64,000 nt of DNA from Bacteroidales bacterium UBA7009 (GTDB taxonomy: Bacteria > Bacteroidota > Bacteroidia > Bacteroidales > Paludibacteraceae): NCBI GenBank assembly GCA_002449665.1, contig DJXH01000027.1, positions 128,493 to 192,492 on the forward strand, in the 5' to 3' direction. Shown piece after piece: positions 38,252 to 47,168 of this stretch. The translations under genes were made by a program, and so were the position numbers. How positions within the stretch are numbered: position 1 is the first letter of the stretch; the number at the start of each line of letters is the position of its first letter. The notes under the pieces are model-generated. The model was not told the origin of the DNA, ran no database searches, and worked only from the letters and a program-made list of their open reading frames with translations.

Positions 38252-38331
38252 GCGGCATTGGCGGAATTGGCAGACGCGCCAGACTTAGGATCTGGTCCGC
38301 AAGGGTGTAGGTTCGAGTCCTATATGCCGCA
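38252..38331 (+). tRNA. tRNA-Leu (TAG anticodon)
   Basis: Acceptor arm GCGGCAT / ATGCCGC, anticodon arm CCAGA-CTTAGGA-TCTGG (anticodon TAG), a class II variable arm, and T arm GTAGG-TTCGAGT-CCTAT. CCA is not encoded (the gene is followed by CATATT). The 80-nt length is at the short end for a class II tRNA. Confidence 0.93.
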
Positions 38332-38365
38332 CATATTTCTGTATCATCTTTATAATCTTTTCGTT

Positions 38366-38896
38366 ATGCGTGGTCTTGTTAAGTCGTTAGTGCTGTTGTT
38401 TGTGGCATTGGCTATGTTTTCGTGTACAGAGGTGAAAAACGATTATACACCTTATATCTCTTTTTCCGCTTTTCTGCATAACCCCGTTATAGTCAATGAC
38501 AGTATCGTGGGTTGCAAGGATTCGCTTGCTGCTGCCTACGATGCTTCGCTCAACAGTTATGTGCTTGACACTTTGCCGCTTAATGATACCGTGCTTTTTA
38601 TGGTAGGCTTCGGCTCACGCGGTAATGACCTAACGGCGGCTATTATCTCTGCCGACACTTTTTCGCTCAAGATGCACTATTCGGTTGTGGGAGACATAAA
38701 AGCCGCTTTGGCAAGTAAAAGCAAGCCCGAGAACGGCGAATTGTATTTTGTCAGCGGATATAATTTTGTTCTTTTCCCCGTAACCTACGTTGCTCGCAAG
38801 GCGGGTGTGCATAAGATGACTTTCACCGTCCGTTCCGACTCCAAGTTCTCCCCTGTCAGTTACACTTTCCTTCAGCCTGTAGCCGCTGCCGAGTGA
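38366..38896 (+). CDS. Lipoprotein of unknown function
   Basis: A 176-residue lipoprotein from ATG 38366, with lipobox LAMFSC (Cys20). An earlier in-frame ATG runs through the tRNA-Leu gene and is not credible. The mature part is beta-rich (VIVNDSIVGCKDSL..., FSLKMHYSVVGD, HKMTFTVRSDSKFSPVSYTF) and could be an Ig-like fold. I do not recognise a family. It may be co-transcribed from the tRNA-Leu promoter, 34 nt after the tRNA, and converges with mazG (5-nt gap). Confidence 0.75.
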   Translation: MRGLVKSLVLLFVALAMFSCTEVKNDYTPYISFSAFLHNPVIVNDSIVGCKDSLAAAYDASLNSYVLDTLPLNDTVLFMVGFGSRGNDLTAAIISADTFSLKMHYSVVGDIKAALASKSKPENGELYFVSGYNFVLFPVTYVARKAGVHKMTFTVRSDSKFSPVSYTFLQPVAAAE

Positions 38897-38901
38897 GCGT
38901 T

Positions 38902-39711
38902 TTAGGCTTTTTTGGCTTGCTGCCATAGGGTCTCCATCTCGTCAAGCGACATCTCTTTTAGGTTTTTGCCTTGTTGTTTCGCCTGCTCTTCTATGTAGTT
39001 AAACCGTTTGATAAACTTTCGGTTGGTTTTTTCAAGTGCATTATCGGGACGCAGTTTATAAAGTCTGCCGGCGTTGACGAGCGAGAAAAGCACGTCTCCG
39101 TATTCGCTTTCGGATTGTTTGCGTTGCTCTTCGGTTAGTTTTTCTCCTTCAGGTGCTGTTGCCCTCAGTTCGGCTTCAAACTCGCCTATCTCTTCTTTCA
39201 CTTTCGCCCACACGTCTTCTTTCTTCTCCCAGTCGAAGCCGGAGTTGGCTGCTTTGTCTTGTATGCGGTAGGCTTTGACGAGCGATGGCAGTGCTTCGGG
39301 TATGCCGCCGAGTACAGTTTTGTTGCCGCCTTTCTCTTTGAGTTTGACCTCTTCCCAGAGTTTGGACACGTCTTCCGCGTTTTTGGCTGCCTGTTCTCCA
39401 TATACGTGCGGGTGGCGGAAGATGAGTTTGTCGCATAGGCGGTTGCATACATCGGCTATGTCAAAGTCGCCTGTCTCGGATGCCATCTTGGCGTAGAAGA
39501 CAATGTGAAGCAGTACGTCGCCGAGTTCTTTCGACACCTCTTGCATATCCTTACCTATGATGGCTGCTGCAAGTTCGTATGTCTCTTCTATCGTGTTTTG
39601 TCTGAGGCTCTCAAAGGTCTGTTTTCTGTCCCACGGACATTTCTCCCTAAGGTCGTCCATTATGTCAAGCAGTCTGCCAAAGGCTGCAAGTTTTTCTTCT
39701 CTTGTATGCAT
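38902..39711 (-). CDS. mazG: Nucleoside triphosphate pyrophosphohydrolase MazG
   Basis: A 269-residue all-alpha NTP pyrophosphatase with two MazG domains. The first has CPWDRKQTFESLRQNTIEETYELAAAI with the EExxE-type metal motif, and ELGDVLLHIVFYAKMA with ExxD. The second repeats this less perfectly (EIGEFEAEL, EYGDVLFSLVNAGRLY). It cleaves NTPs to NMP and pyrophosphate, cleaning the nucleotide pool. Last gene of the leftward cluster, 30 nt after lpxH. Confidence 0.95.
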   Translation of the reverse strand: MHTREEKLAAFGRLLDIMDDLREKCPWDRKQTFESLRQNTIEETYELAAAIIGKDMQEVSKELGDVLLHIVFYAKMASETGDFDIADVCNRLCDKLIFRHPHVYGEQAAKNAEDVSKLWEEVKLKEKGGNKTVLGGIPEALPSLVKAYRIQDKAANSGFDWEKKEDVWAKVKEEIGEFEAELRATAPEGEKLTEEQRKQSESEYGDVLFSLVNAGRLYKLRPDNALEKTNRKFIKRFNYIEEQAKQQGKNLKEMSLDEMETLWQQAKKA

Positions 39712-39741
39712 AGTAAATAATTTGTAGTAAGCGATTATCTG

Positions 39742-40557
39742 TCAGAAAGTCTGTAGTTTCATTGTGCCGTCATCGCTCAAAGCAGCGTAGTAGAACTGCT
39801 TGAAGCAGTCGCCGAGTATTATCACTTCGCTGTTGTCCGTTATTCTCTCTTCCACGGGTATGTGCCTGTGTCCGAAGACGTATAGGTCGGCGTGTCTTCC
39901 GTTGTTGTCGGCAGCCTGCTCTTCAAGGTATTTGCCGTAGAGCACAAGTTCTTCTTTGTCTTTACCTTTGTACGGACAGGGATGTTGCAGTTCTTTCAGT
40001 CGGCTTCGTCTTGCCCATTCGTAGCCGAAACTATCGCCCAACAGCGGCGGCAGCAGTCTGTAGATGTTTTGCGGCAGGGGGTGGTGGAAGAATTTGCGCA
40101 GGCGTATGAATGCGCGCACCCGCTTTTGGAAGTCGGCAGGCAGACTGCCTATTAGATCCGGCGGTATCAGTCCGTCGCCGTGAGCGAGGTACAAAGTCTT
40201 GCCGTATATGTGTGCATACTCCGGCTGACGGTGGACAACGGCTCCCGTCAGTCGCGCTATCAGTCCGAAGGTCCAGATGTCGTGGTTGCCGATAAAGTAA
40301 TGCACCTCTATGCCCTTATCGTGAATATCTTTAAGGCATTGAATTATAGGAGTGTATTGCTTTTTAGAGCGTGGGAGAGTATTGCGGCGGAAGTGGTAGA
40401 AATACTCATACCAGAAATCGAATATATCACCGAGCAGATATATGGCATCAGCGTCTTTGCTTATGCTTTGCAGCAAATTTACTATACGTTGCTGATGTTT
40501 TTCGGGTTCTGCTATGACTCGCGAACCGAGGTGTGCATCGCTCAAAAAATAAACCAT
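39742..40557 (-). CDS. lpxH: UDP-2,3-diacylglucosamine diphosphatase
   Basis: A 271-residue calcineurin-like phosphoesterase that makes lipid X in lipid A synthesis. The metal motifs are FLSDAHLGS near the N-terminus, LLGDIFDFWYEYF, GNHDIW, AHGDG, and VFGHRHIPVE near the end. An in-frame ATG at 40578 overlaps the upstream gene by 20 nt. The ATG at 40557 is preferred because it starts one base after that gene's stop and puts the D-x-H motif at the usual distance from the N-terminus. Confidence 0.93.
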   Translation of the reverse strand: MVYFLSDAHLGSRVIAEPEKHQQRIVNLLQSISKDADAIYLLGDIFDFWYEYFYHFRRNTLPRSKKQYTPIIQCLKDIHDKGIEVHYFIGNHDIWTFGLIARLTGAVVHRQPEYAHIYGKTLYLAHGDGLIPPDLIGSLPADFQKRVRAFIRLRKFFHHPLPQNIYRLLPPLLGDSFGYEWARRSRLKELQHPCPYKGKDKEELVLYGKYLEEQAADNNGRHADLYVFGHRHIPVEERITDNSEVIILGDCFKQFYYAALSDDGTMKLQTF

Positions 40558-40558
40558 C

Positions 40559-40870
40559 TTACAGAAATCCGAGTTCAAGTTTGGCTTCTTCCGACATCAT
40601 ATCTTTGCTCCATTCCGGCTCAAAGACTATGTTGACGTTCACTGTATTTATTCCCTCTACGTTGCCAACTTTCTGCTTTATGTCTTCTACGAGAAAGTCG
40701 GCAGCCGGACAGTTAGGCGCGGTGAGGGTCATATCTATATTGCATATATCGTCTTGCAAATCAATCTTGTATATAAGTCCGAGGTCATATACGTTAACCG
40801 GTATTTCGGGGTCAAAGACGGTCTTGAGCATCCGTAGTACCTCTTCTTCTGTTTCAAGAAACTCGTTCAT
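40559..40870 (-). CDS. DUF59/MIP18 family Fe-S cluster assembly protein (SufT-like)
   Basis: A 103-residue protein with the DUF59 core: VFDPEIPVNVYDLGLIYKI, then LTAPNCPAADFL with the conserved reactive Cys54, and VNVNIVFEPEWSKDMMSEEAK. Family members help deliver Fe-S clusters. It lies 1 nt before lpxH and 18 nt after the repeat protein gene, so it is translationally linked to lpxH, although the functions seem unrelated. Confidence 0.92.
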   Translation of the reverse strand: MNEFLETEEEVLRMLKTVFDPEIPVNVYDLGLIYKIDLQDDICNIDMTLTAPNCPAADFLVEDIKQKVGNVEGINTVNVNIVFEPEWSKDMMSEEAKLELGFL

Positions 40871-40888
40871 CTTTATCTTTCTTTCGTG

Positions 40889-42292
40889 TTACTGCTCCAC
40901 TGTTCGTCCGAGCAGGTCATACTTCTTGTTGTTTACTATTATTATCACCCTGCCGTTTTCTATTGTTTTTATCGGGGTGGGGATTGCTATGGGGGCTGTC
41001 AGGTCTGTGGAACTGACTATGATAAACTGCTTTTCCTTTTTGTCGGCTGGCAGATAGAGTTCGTTGCCGCTTTGTGTTACGGTCAGTGTCGCATACCCGG
41101 GTGCTATGGCGCGCAGTTCGTTCTCTGCCGACCATTCGAGGTTTTGTGTGTTGTCTATCTCATATGTTACGGGTAGTCCAGATGAGGCTTGAGCCTCTGC
41201 CGGTATTCGCTGTCTGAGGTACAATGTGTCAGGCAAGGCTGTGGTAAAACTTATCGTTTGTCTTGCTTTGCTGACTGTAAGGCGGACGTTTATGGTGCTG
41301 TCGCAGCCGTATATGGATGTTGTCGTGCGTTTTATGTCATATTCTCCCGGCAGCAGGTCTTTGTATGTGGTGTCGGCTATGGTGAAAGTCTGTCCGTAGT
41401 ATATGGTTGTGTCTATCCGTGTTGTGTAGCGCGGGTGTGTCATCACCGTCAGCGTCAGTATGGAGTCGCCCCCGGCGCGGTTGGTCAGAGTATGTCTGTC
41501 TTCTGTTGCCTTGGTGTAGGTCTTGCCGTTATACGAGCCGTTGTATGTGCCGTCGTTGTTTTGGCAAAGGTGCAGAGTGTCAGTACCGTACGTGCGTGGC
41601 AGGACTGTAAGGTACATCACCTCTATGCTGTCGCAGCCATATATGGTATGAAGCAGGTTAGCGGAGGTGAGGCGGTGAGTACCTGCGGGCAGGGTGGAGC
41701 AGCGGTGGAAATACCACTGTTTGGCTTCGCCTTGTTTGATGGTAGCGTAATACACTTTCTCCACTGCGCTGTGGACATACACGCGGAAGGTTACTATAGA
41801 GTCGCCTTTGAGGTAGTTGCCGCCGCGTATGGTGACGGAGTTGGAGCCGTTGGTCTTATACCATCTGCCTGCCACCTCCACGCTGTCGCCCTTGCATATA
41901 TGTGTCTCAAACTCGGCGTAGGTCGTAGGTCTGGCTTTGACGGTAAGTGTGTGGTTTACAACACTGTCGCAACCGTGTACGGATAGCAGTGAGTCCGTCC
42001 AAGTGAAAGTGCCGGCGGAGTTAAAACTGCGCCTGTGCCCCTTGTATATAAATGACTCACCTCTATATATAGTGTCCTTCTGTGTCAGTGTGTAGCGGCT
42101 TGCATTGATGACGGAGAGTATGATGTCCGCTTGTCCCTGCTGCCGGACGGTGTATGTGCCTGCCGTATAGTTGCGCCCGTTGTAGTTCACTATGCCGCCG
42201 TCGCAGACGTATGCGGTGTCGCGTGTCTGCGAGTATGCGGCAGTGCTTACCTGTAGTGCAACCAAAAGTAGTATGTACGACAGCCCTTTCAT
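40889..42292 (-). CDS. Secreted repeat protein with GCDS motifs
   Basis: A 467-residue protein with a signal peptide (cut near AYS-Q). It is built of about five imperfect 60-80-residue units, each ending in VHGCDSVVNHTLTV, IYGCDSIEVMYLTV or IYGCDSTINVRLTV, i.e. a Gly-Cys-Asp-Ser turn then a strand, as seen in many T9SS-exported Bacteroidetes adhesin-like proteins. The end (NNKKYDLLGRTVEQ) has the usual short sorting-tail form. No enzymatic motif is seen. It lies 15 nt after the M3 peptidase gene. Confidence 0.75.
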   Translation of the reverse strand: MKGLSYILLLVALQVSTAAYSQTRDTAYVCDGGIVNYNGRNYTAGTYTVRQQGQADIILSVINASRYTLTQKDTIYRGESFIYKGHRRSFNSAGTFTWTDSLLSVHGCDSVVNHTLTVKARPTTYAEFETHICKGDSVEVAGRWYKTNGSNSVTIRGGNYLKGDSIVTFRVYVHSAVEKVYYATIKQGEAKQWYFHRCSTLPAGTHRLTSANLLHTIYGCDSIEVMYLTVLPRTYGTDTLHLCQNNDGTYNGSYNGKTYTKATEDRHTLTNRAGGDSILTLTVMTHPRYTTRIDTTIYYGQTFTIADTTYKDLLPGEYDIKRTTTSIYGCDSTINVRLTVSKARQTISFTTALPDTLYLRQRIPAEAQASSGLPVTYEIDNTQNLEWSAENELRAIAPGYATLTVTQSGNELYLPADKKEKQFIIVSSTDLTAPIAIPTPIKTIENGRVIIIVNNKKYDLLGRTVEQ

Positions 42293-42307
42293 CTGACTTC
42301 TAACTTC

Positions 42308-44458
42308 TTACTTCTTTTTTATCCCGTCGCGTATCATCAGTGCTTCCACTGTCGGTTCGCCTCCACGGAAACGGCGGTAGAGAACCATCGGCCTTTCCGT
42401 TCCACCGCGTTCGAGTATGTTCTTGCGGAAACTGTCGGCTGCCTGTTTGTCGAAGATGCTGCCGTTTTTCTTCGCTGCCGCTTGGAACACTGCAAAAGCA
42501 TCTGCATCAAGCACTTCCGACCACTTGTAGCTGTAGTATCCCGCTGCATATCCGCCGGAGAATATATGTGTGAAGGCTGCTTCCATCTGTGTCATCGGTA
42601 TAGTCGGCACTACTTGCACTTGCTTCATCGCCTTGTTGCCGAAGTCCACAACGGCTTGCTCAGTGGTGATAGCGGCAGGGACGGCAAAAGGCTCCGTGAG
42701 CGTATGCCAAGCCATATCGAGGTAGCCGAACGAGAGTTGTCTTACGCAGGCGTAGGCAGCGTGGTAGGTGGCAGAGGCGTGTATGCGGTCTATCAGTTCT
42801 TGTGACATCTGCTCGCCGGTCTTATAGTGGCGGGCAAAGGTGTCGAGAAACTCCTTCTCGCCGAGGAAATTCTCGTTGAACTGCGAGGGCAGTTCCACAA
42901 AGTCACGTGGTACGGCAGTGCCGCTTTGACCGGCATAGTGGCAGCGTGTGAGCATACCATGCAGGGCGTGTCCGAACTCGTGAAGGAAGGTCTCCACCTC
43001 GTCGTATGTGAGCAGTGCCGGTTTGCCTTCCTGTCCGTCAGTGGCAGGTACTGGCTTGGTGAAGTTCATCACGTTCACTATATGCGGACGGTGGTCTTTG
43101 CCTTTCTCTATGTATTGCGGACGGAAGTCGTTCATCCACGCGCCGCCGCGTTTGCCGTCCCGCGGGTGGAAATCTGCGTAATAAACTGCGAGGAACTTGC
43201 CCTTGCTGTCATATACCTCGTATGCCGACACTTCGGGGTTGTAGAGTTGTATCTTGCTGTTCTCTTTGAAGGTCAGTCCGTACAGGCGTTTGGCAAGTCC
43301 GAACACGCCTTTCTTCACGCTTTCGAGTTCAAAATACGGACGGAGCATATCGTCTGTGAGGTTGTACTTCTCGTTTTTAAGTTGCTTGGAGTAGTAGCTC
43401 CAGTCCCAAGGCATCAGTTGGGCATAGAAGCCTCTTTGGCGTGCGAACTCCTGCATCTCTTTCACCTCCTCTATGGCTGTGGGCATATAGGCATCGCGCA
43501 GTTGGTCAAGCAGTTTAAGTACGTTCTCCTGTGTCTCGGCGCAGGTCTTGTACAGCGATTTCTCGGCGTAGTTGCGCTTGCCGAAGAGTTGTGCCAGTTC
43601 AAGTCGTGTGTTTACTATGTCTATGATTACCTGTGTGTTGTCGTATTCTCCTCCTATGCAGCGCGAGTTGGAAGCCATCCATATCTCGCGTCTGATGTCG
43701 CGGTTGCGGCAGTCTTCAAGTACGGGGATAAGCGTAGTAGGCTTGAGGTCAAGCAGATAGCCTGTTTGTCCTTTCTTCTCTGCGTTGGCGCGGAGGGTTG
43801 CTTTCGTGTCATCGCTCAGTCCGGCAAGGTCGTTCTCGTCCGTTACGAGCATTGTCCAAGCGTTGGTTGCTTTCAGCACATTCTGTCCGAACTGTGTGGT
43901 GAGCATACTAAGGCGTGAACTAAGAGCGCGGTACTGCTCTTTCTGTTCTTTATTCAGGTTGGCTCCGTTGTTGGCAAAACCTTCGTATATGTCTTCAAGC
44001 AGTTTGCGCTGGTCGTCGCGCAGTTTGAGTTGGTCACGCTTGTCATATACGGCCTTGATGCGCAGGAACAGCCCCTCGTTAAGGCGGATAGACGACGAGT
44101 ATTCGGAGAGCATAGGTACGAGTTTCATCTCTATCTGCTGTATCTCATCGTCGGTGTCAGTGTTGGAGATGTTGTAGAAGCAGCCTTGTACTATCGACAG
44201 CAGTTCGCCCGAACGTTCGTATGCCTCAATGGTATTCGCGAAAGTCGGGGCTGCGGGGTTGTTCACTATCGCATCTATCTCCTGAAGACCCTGTTTTATG
44301 CCTTCTTCAAAAGCGGGCATATAATGCTCGGTCTTAATCTCGTTGAAAGGGTAAGTCCCGTGCGGGGTGTTCCAGTTCTTATAGTTGAAGAACGGATTGC
44401 CGGCTGCCATTGCTACTGCCGAAACGGCTATTGCTGCCATAGTCAGTAAGTGTTTCAT
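42308..44458 (-). CDS. dcp: M3 family peptidyl-dipeptidase Dcp-like metallopeptidase
   Basis: A 716-residue zinc peptidase with a signal peptide (MKHLLTMAAIAVSAVAMAAG). HEFGHALHGML at 493-503 is the HExxH site, with the third Glu ligand expected about 25 residues later. YYADFHPRDGKRGGAWMNDF and PSQFNENFLGE are typical of oligopeptidase A/Dcp. It removes C-terminal dipeptides from oligopeptides, probably in the periplasm. It lies 12 nt after the type-B T9SS cargo gene. Confidence 0.94.
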   Translation of the reverse strand: MKHLLTMAAIAVSAVAMAAGNPFFNYKNWNTPHGTYPFNEIKTEHYMPAFEEGIKQGLQEIDAIVNNPAAPTFANTIEAYERSGELLSIVQGCFYNISNTDTDDEIQQIEMKLVPMLSEYSSSIRLNEGLFLRIKAVYDKRDQLKLRDDQRKLLEDIYEGFANNGANLNKEQKEQYRALSSRLSMLTTQFGQNVLKATNAWTMLVTDENDLAGLSDDTKATLRANAEKKGQTGYLLDLKPTTLIPVLEDCRNRDIRREIWMASNSRCIGGEYDNTQVIIDIVNTRLELAQLFGKRNYAEKSLYKTCAETQENVLKLLDQLRDAYMPTAIEEVKEMQEFARQRGFYAQLMPWDWSYYSKQLKNEKYNLTDDMLRPYFELESVKKGVFGLAKRLYGLTFKENSKIQLYNPEVSAYEVYDSKGKFLAVYYADFHPRDGKRGGAWMNDFRPQYIEKGKDHRPHIVNVMNFTKPVPATDGQEGKPALLTYDEVETFLHEFGHALHGMLTRCHYAGQSGTAVPRDFVELPSQFNENFLGEKEFLDTFARHYKTGEQMSQELIDRIHASATYHAAYACVRQLSFGYLDMAWHTLTEPFAVPAAITTEQAVVDFGNKAMKQVQVVPTIPMTQMEAAFTHIFSGGYAAGYYSYKWSEVLDADAFAVFQAAAKKNGSIFDKQAADSFRKNILERGGTERPMVLYRRFRGGEPTVEALMIRDGIKKK

Positions 44459-44470
44459 ATTGTTTGTTGT

Positions 44471-45790
44471 TTATTTCTTGCCTTTGAGCAGGTTGACGGC
44501 ACCTTTGAGTTTATATTTCACTCCGTCCGTGCCTATGGCTTCCACTATATAATAGTACGCGCCCTCTGTTGCCATCCTGCCGTTTATCCTGCCGTCCCAG
44601 CCCTGTGCGGGGTCGGAGGATGAATATATTTGGTGCTGCCAGCGGTCGAAGACCAAGATGCTGAACGTGGCTATAGAACGATATACCACCCTGAACTCGT
44701 CGTTCACGCCGTCGCCGTTGGGAGTGAAGATATTGGGTACGGCGAGCATTGACTCCTTGGCATCTATGTCAAACTCGTGTGTACATTCACACTCGGCTCT
44801 GTTGTGTACTTTGAGCGACACTTTGTATTTGCCCGACTCGTCAAACACGTAACGTGTTTCGCTCTCGGTGCGGGCTGTTATGGTTTGTTCCGACTTCTTT
44901 ATCTCCCATAGGAAAAACTCGGCTGCCGGTGTGGCATTGGCGCGGAAGAGTATGTTCAGCGGAGCCGAACCGCTCAAGTCGTCCTCTTTTATCACTCTTT
45001 CGTTCTCGTTCTCTATCTCCGTTCCGCGCAGAGCGGTGTAGGCTCGCGGGATAAATCCTATGGCTATGGGAACGATGTCGTCGCGCCTTATGAGCATAAA
45101 ATCAGTGTCGTCGTATAATGCCTTTGCTATGTCGCAGCCGTGCACCTCTATGTCGGTGGGTACATACAGCGGATACTCAAGCGTTATCTTGTTGAGGTTG
45201 TCTGTGCTGATGGTGTCCGTTATCTCTGTTTCGTTCCACTTGGCTTCGGTGCTGTCGGCTGTGAGGTTGGTGTAAGTGATTGTTATCTCGCGTTCTACAG
45301 CGTGCTTGGCTCCGTTCGTGTCGCGGTATTCCATCGCGGGAATGTCTATTCGTATGATTGTCGCTTCGCAACTGTTATCCGCTTTTATGCCGTGTCCTGC
45401 AAGGCGGTATTTCTTAAAGTCGAACACGGCTATCGTGTCCGCACCGTTGTCCGTCTTGGCTATGTAGGTCGCGCCGTCGGTAAGGTCGGAGAAAGCGTTG
45501 AATGTTCCGCCGCCGATAGGTGTACTCGTGTCAAGCGCATCATACCAGTAGGCGTTTTCGCTCGTGGTGAGCATCGCATCGTTAAGGTCTTCAAATATAT
45601 ACACTGCCCTAACGCCGTTCTCTCCCGGCATAGTGTATATGCGCGTACCAAGGACGGTGGTAGGTGTTATCAGTTCGTCTGCTCCTGCTGCTATATTCAC
45701 GCCGAATAGCAGCGAGATTAAAGAGAGGCAGACTGTTAATAACCTGCTGTATGAGGTTTGTATCATCGTATGTGTGCTGTGTAACTTCAT
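44471..45790 (-). CDS. Secreted protein with gliding-motility-type (T9SS type B) C-terminal domain
   Basis: A 439-residue protein with a signal peptide ending near IAAGA; Met9 (45766) is an alternative start. Residues about 255-335 are PKD-like (LNILFRANATPAAEFFLWEI, VSLKVHNRAECECTHEFD). Residues 345-439 are the CHU_C/type-B sorting domain: VPNIFTPNGDGVNDEF, VFDRWQHQIYSS, GWDGRINGRMATEGAYYYIV, GAVNLLKGK. It should be exported and held at the surface by the type IX system. First gene of the cluster through lpxH, from promoter 45849-45818. Confidence 0.9.
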   Translation of the reverse strand: MKLHSTHTMIQTSYSRLLTVCLSLISLLFGVNIAAGADELITPTTVLGTRIYTMPGENGVRAVYIFEDLNDAMLTTSENAYWYDALDTSTPIGGGTFNAFSDLTDGATYIAKTDNGADTIAVFDFKKYRLAGHGIKADNSCEATIIRIDIPAMEYRDTNGAKHAVEREITITYTNLTADSTEAKWNETEITDTISTDNLNKITLEYPLYVPTDIEVHGCDIAKALYDDTDFMLIRRDDIVPIAIGFIPRAYTALRGTEIENENERVIKEDDLSGSAPLNILFRANATPAAEFFLWEIKKSEQTITARTESETRYVFDESGKYKVSLKVHNRAECECTHEFDIDAKESMLAVPNIFTPNGDGVNDEFRVVYRSIATFSILVFDRWQHQIYSSSDPAQGWDGRINGRMATEGAYYYIVEAIGTDGVKYKLKGAVNLLKGKK

Positions 45791-45817
45791 TATTTACTAT
45801 GATAATCAATTAGCCCA

Positions 45818-45849
45818 CAAAGGTACGGCTTTTTACCTTTTTGTGCAAA
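45818..45849 (-). promoter_or_regulatory. Promoter of the T9SS cargo-dcp-lpxH cluster
   Basis: Leftward TTTG (45849-45846), 20 nt, TACCTTTG (45825-45818), 28 nt before the first start codon. It is followed downstream by six genes with gaps of 1-30 nt. Confidence 0.82.
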
Positions 45850-45927
45850 TTTTTACTTAATTTGGTAAAAAGAATGCGGTGTAAGGAAAAGAAAAGATGG
45901 TTGATTTTGCAGTGATGCAGTTTGTAG

Positions 45928-45959
45928 TGCGCGAGTAATTTTTCCCCTTTTGAGATACC
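45928..45959 (-). repeat. Degenerate third copy of the 32-bp recombination-site-like element
   Basis: The right 19 nt (45945-45963, CCCTTTTGAGATACCACTA) match 46012-46030 at 18 positions; the left arm is degenerate. It is a direct repeat 67 bp from the left site of segment A and looks like a decayed site. Confidence 0.5.
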
Positions 45960-45994
45960 ACTACTCTAAAAACGAATAGGCAACAAAAAATAGT

Positions 45995-46289
45995 GGTAGC
46001 AGATAAGGGTTCCCTTTTGCGATACCACTAATTCTTCTGGGTTTTTATCGGCGGCAAAGGTATTGTAAAAATTTTATTACTGCAAGCATTTTTGCATAAA
46101 ATTTAACATTTTTGTATCGGTTTCGCCAAAATTCTATCATTTTTGTATTGTTTTTACCACGATTGATTATCATTTTGCTAACACTCGAGTGGGTTTATGT
46201 ATAGAGAAAGTGTTTATAAAATGGTAGATTGTAAATGTTAAAATCGTAAATGTCTTCGGTAGCAATCAAGGGAACCCTTATTTGCTACC
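45995..46289. repeat. Segment A: 295-bp candidate invertible promoter bounded by inverted 32-bp sites
   Basis: The left site (45995-46026) and right site (46258-46289) each have GGTA..TACC palindromic arms of 10 bp around a 12-bp core. The first 22 nt of the left site match the reverse complement of the last 22 nt of the right site at 21 positions, including the whole core AAGGGTTCCCTT. The 231 bp between them are AT-rich and non-coding and hold one promoter (46085-46055) facing left, out through the left site toward 45790. The internal landmarks match segment B when A is read in reverse. No transposase or target-site duplication is visible. Confidence 0.6.
46055..46085 (-). promoter_or_regulatory. 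Leftward promoter inside segment A
   Basis: Leftward TTG (46085-46083), 20 nt, TACCTTTG (46062-46055). It sits 29 bp from the left site and points at the T9SS-cargo cluster, 265 bp away, upstream of that cluster's own promoter. Confidence 0.65.
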
Positions 46290-46359
46290 GCCGATGTCTT
46301 TATTTATACGTGTATGTGGGCGGATATATGTGTGAATATTCCTCAAAAAGTAAACCAAA

Positions 46360-46404
46360 AGAACGCCTAAAAGAAAGTTAAACAGCGACCTTTGACATAC
46401 TGAA
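46360..46404 (+). promoter_or_regulatory. Shared right-flank leader element with boxA-like motif, copy A
   Basis: A 45-nt block matching 54188-54232 at all but 5 positions. Its end, ACCTTTGACATACTGA (46388-46403), resembles the boxA-like TTCTTTGACATATTG sequence seen in Bacteroidetes rRNA leaders (from memory; inference). It lies 70 bp beyond the right site of segment A. Confidence 0.55.
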
Positions 46405-46489
46405 CCAAGCGAAATCAAAACAACAAAAGTTTGTTTTTAGTTTCAAAAATTTGAATTATTGGCAGAAAGTTTGAAATGTATTTCTTTGT

Positions 46490-46972
46490 TTGAACAATAC
46501 CAATTCACATACCATAGACACCTACCTGCAATATCTGTGCAACGCATATCTTTACTATCCCGTCAAGCGGTATGACATACGCGGTAATGAACTGCTTCGT
46601 ATCGGACAGAAGTATTACTTTGCAGACATAGGGCTACGGCACACGCTTATCAGCCGTCGTAATGCCGACAGAGGAAGGGTATTAGAGAATATCGTTTACC
46701 TTGAATTGCTCCGCAGAGGTTATCAAGTGTTTGTCGGAATGGCAGGCGGAGGTGAGGTGGATTTTGTATGTATCCGCAACCGAGATATTGAATATTATCA
46801 AGTATCTGAAAGTGTGATTCATCCTGATACACTTACCCCTGAACTGACCCCACTGAATGCTATACGTAATCACTATCCTAAATATCTGCTTACATTGGAC
46901 AACCAACCGCCTGTTGACTATGACGGCATTCACAGACTATATGCCATAGATTGGCTGTTGAAGGAAAAGTAA
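46490..46972 (+). pseudogene. C-terminal fragment of an AAA_14/DUF4143 ATPase
   Basis: 160 codons without an ATG; the frame opens after a TGA at 46472 and begins in mid-domain. The DUF4143 signature is clear: YYFADIGLRHTLI, RVLENIVYLELLRRGYQVFVG, and EVDFVCIRNRDIEYYQV, the nuclease-like E-x-D-F...Q-V strand. The N-terminal P-loop half present in the complete relative at 54249-55574 is missing. The junction lies between the leader element (46360-46404) and the fragment, consistent with a recombination that removed the 5' two-thirds. Confidence 0.85.
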
Positions 46973-47123
46973 GTAGAAACCGATTTTACAACTCACTTTT
47001 GTTTGTTTTGACGGAGACACAATGTGCCTCCGTCTCTTGTTCCGGTATGCCATTACAAAACATGCGATTGTAAAAGATCATTAAACCAACCCAAAAATAC
47101 TAATCCATAAAACCCTTAAAACT

Positions 47124-47168
47124 ATGAAACCAAAACTATTCTCAATTTTCTTCGCATTAACAATGTAG
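47124..47168 (+). pseudogene. Remnant signal-peptide start of a secreted island protein
   Basis: ATG followed by KPKLFSIFFALTM and a stop. It shares the KLFSIF start of the 48293 remnant and the complete gene at 49758, and the upstream context CCCTTAAAACTATG is of the same type. The rest of the gene is gone. Confidence 0.6.

Noticed and set aside
38171..38896. Longer form of the lipoprotein starting at 38171
   Set aside because: It would read through the tRNA-Leu gene and bury the lipoprotein signal; ATG 38366 is right.
42827..43918. Long open frame on the plus strand opposite the M3 peptidase (363 codons)
   Set aside because: No signal peptide, motif or promoter; the dcp frame on the other strand has full family motifs.
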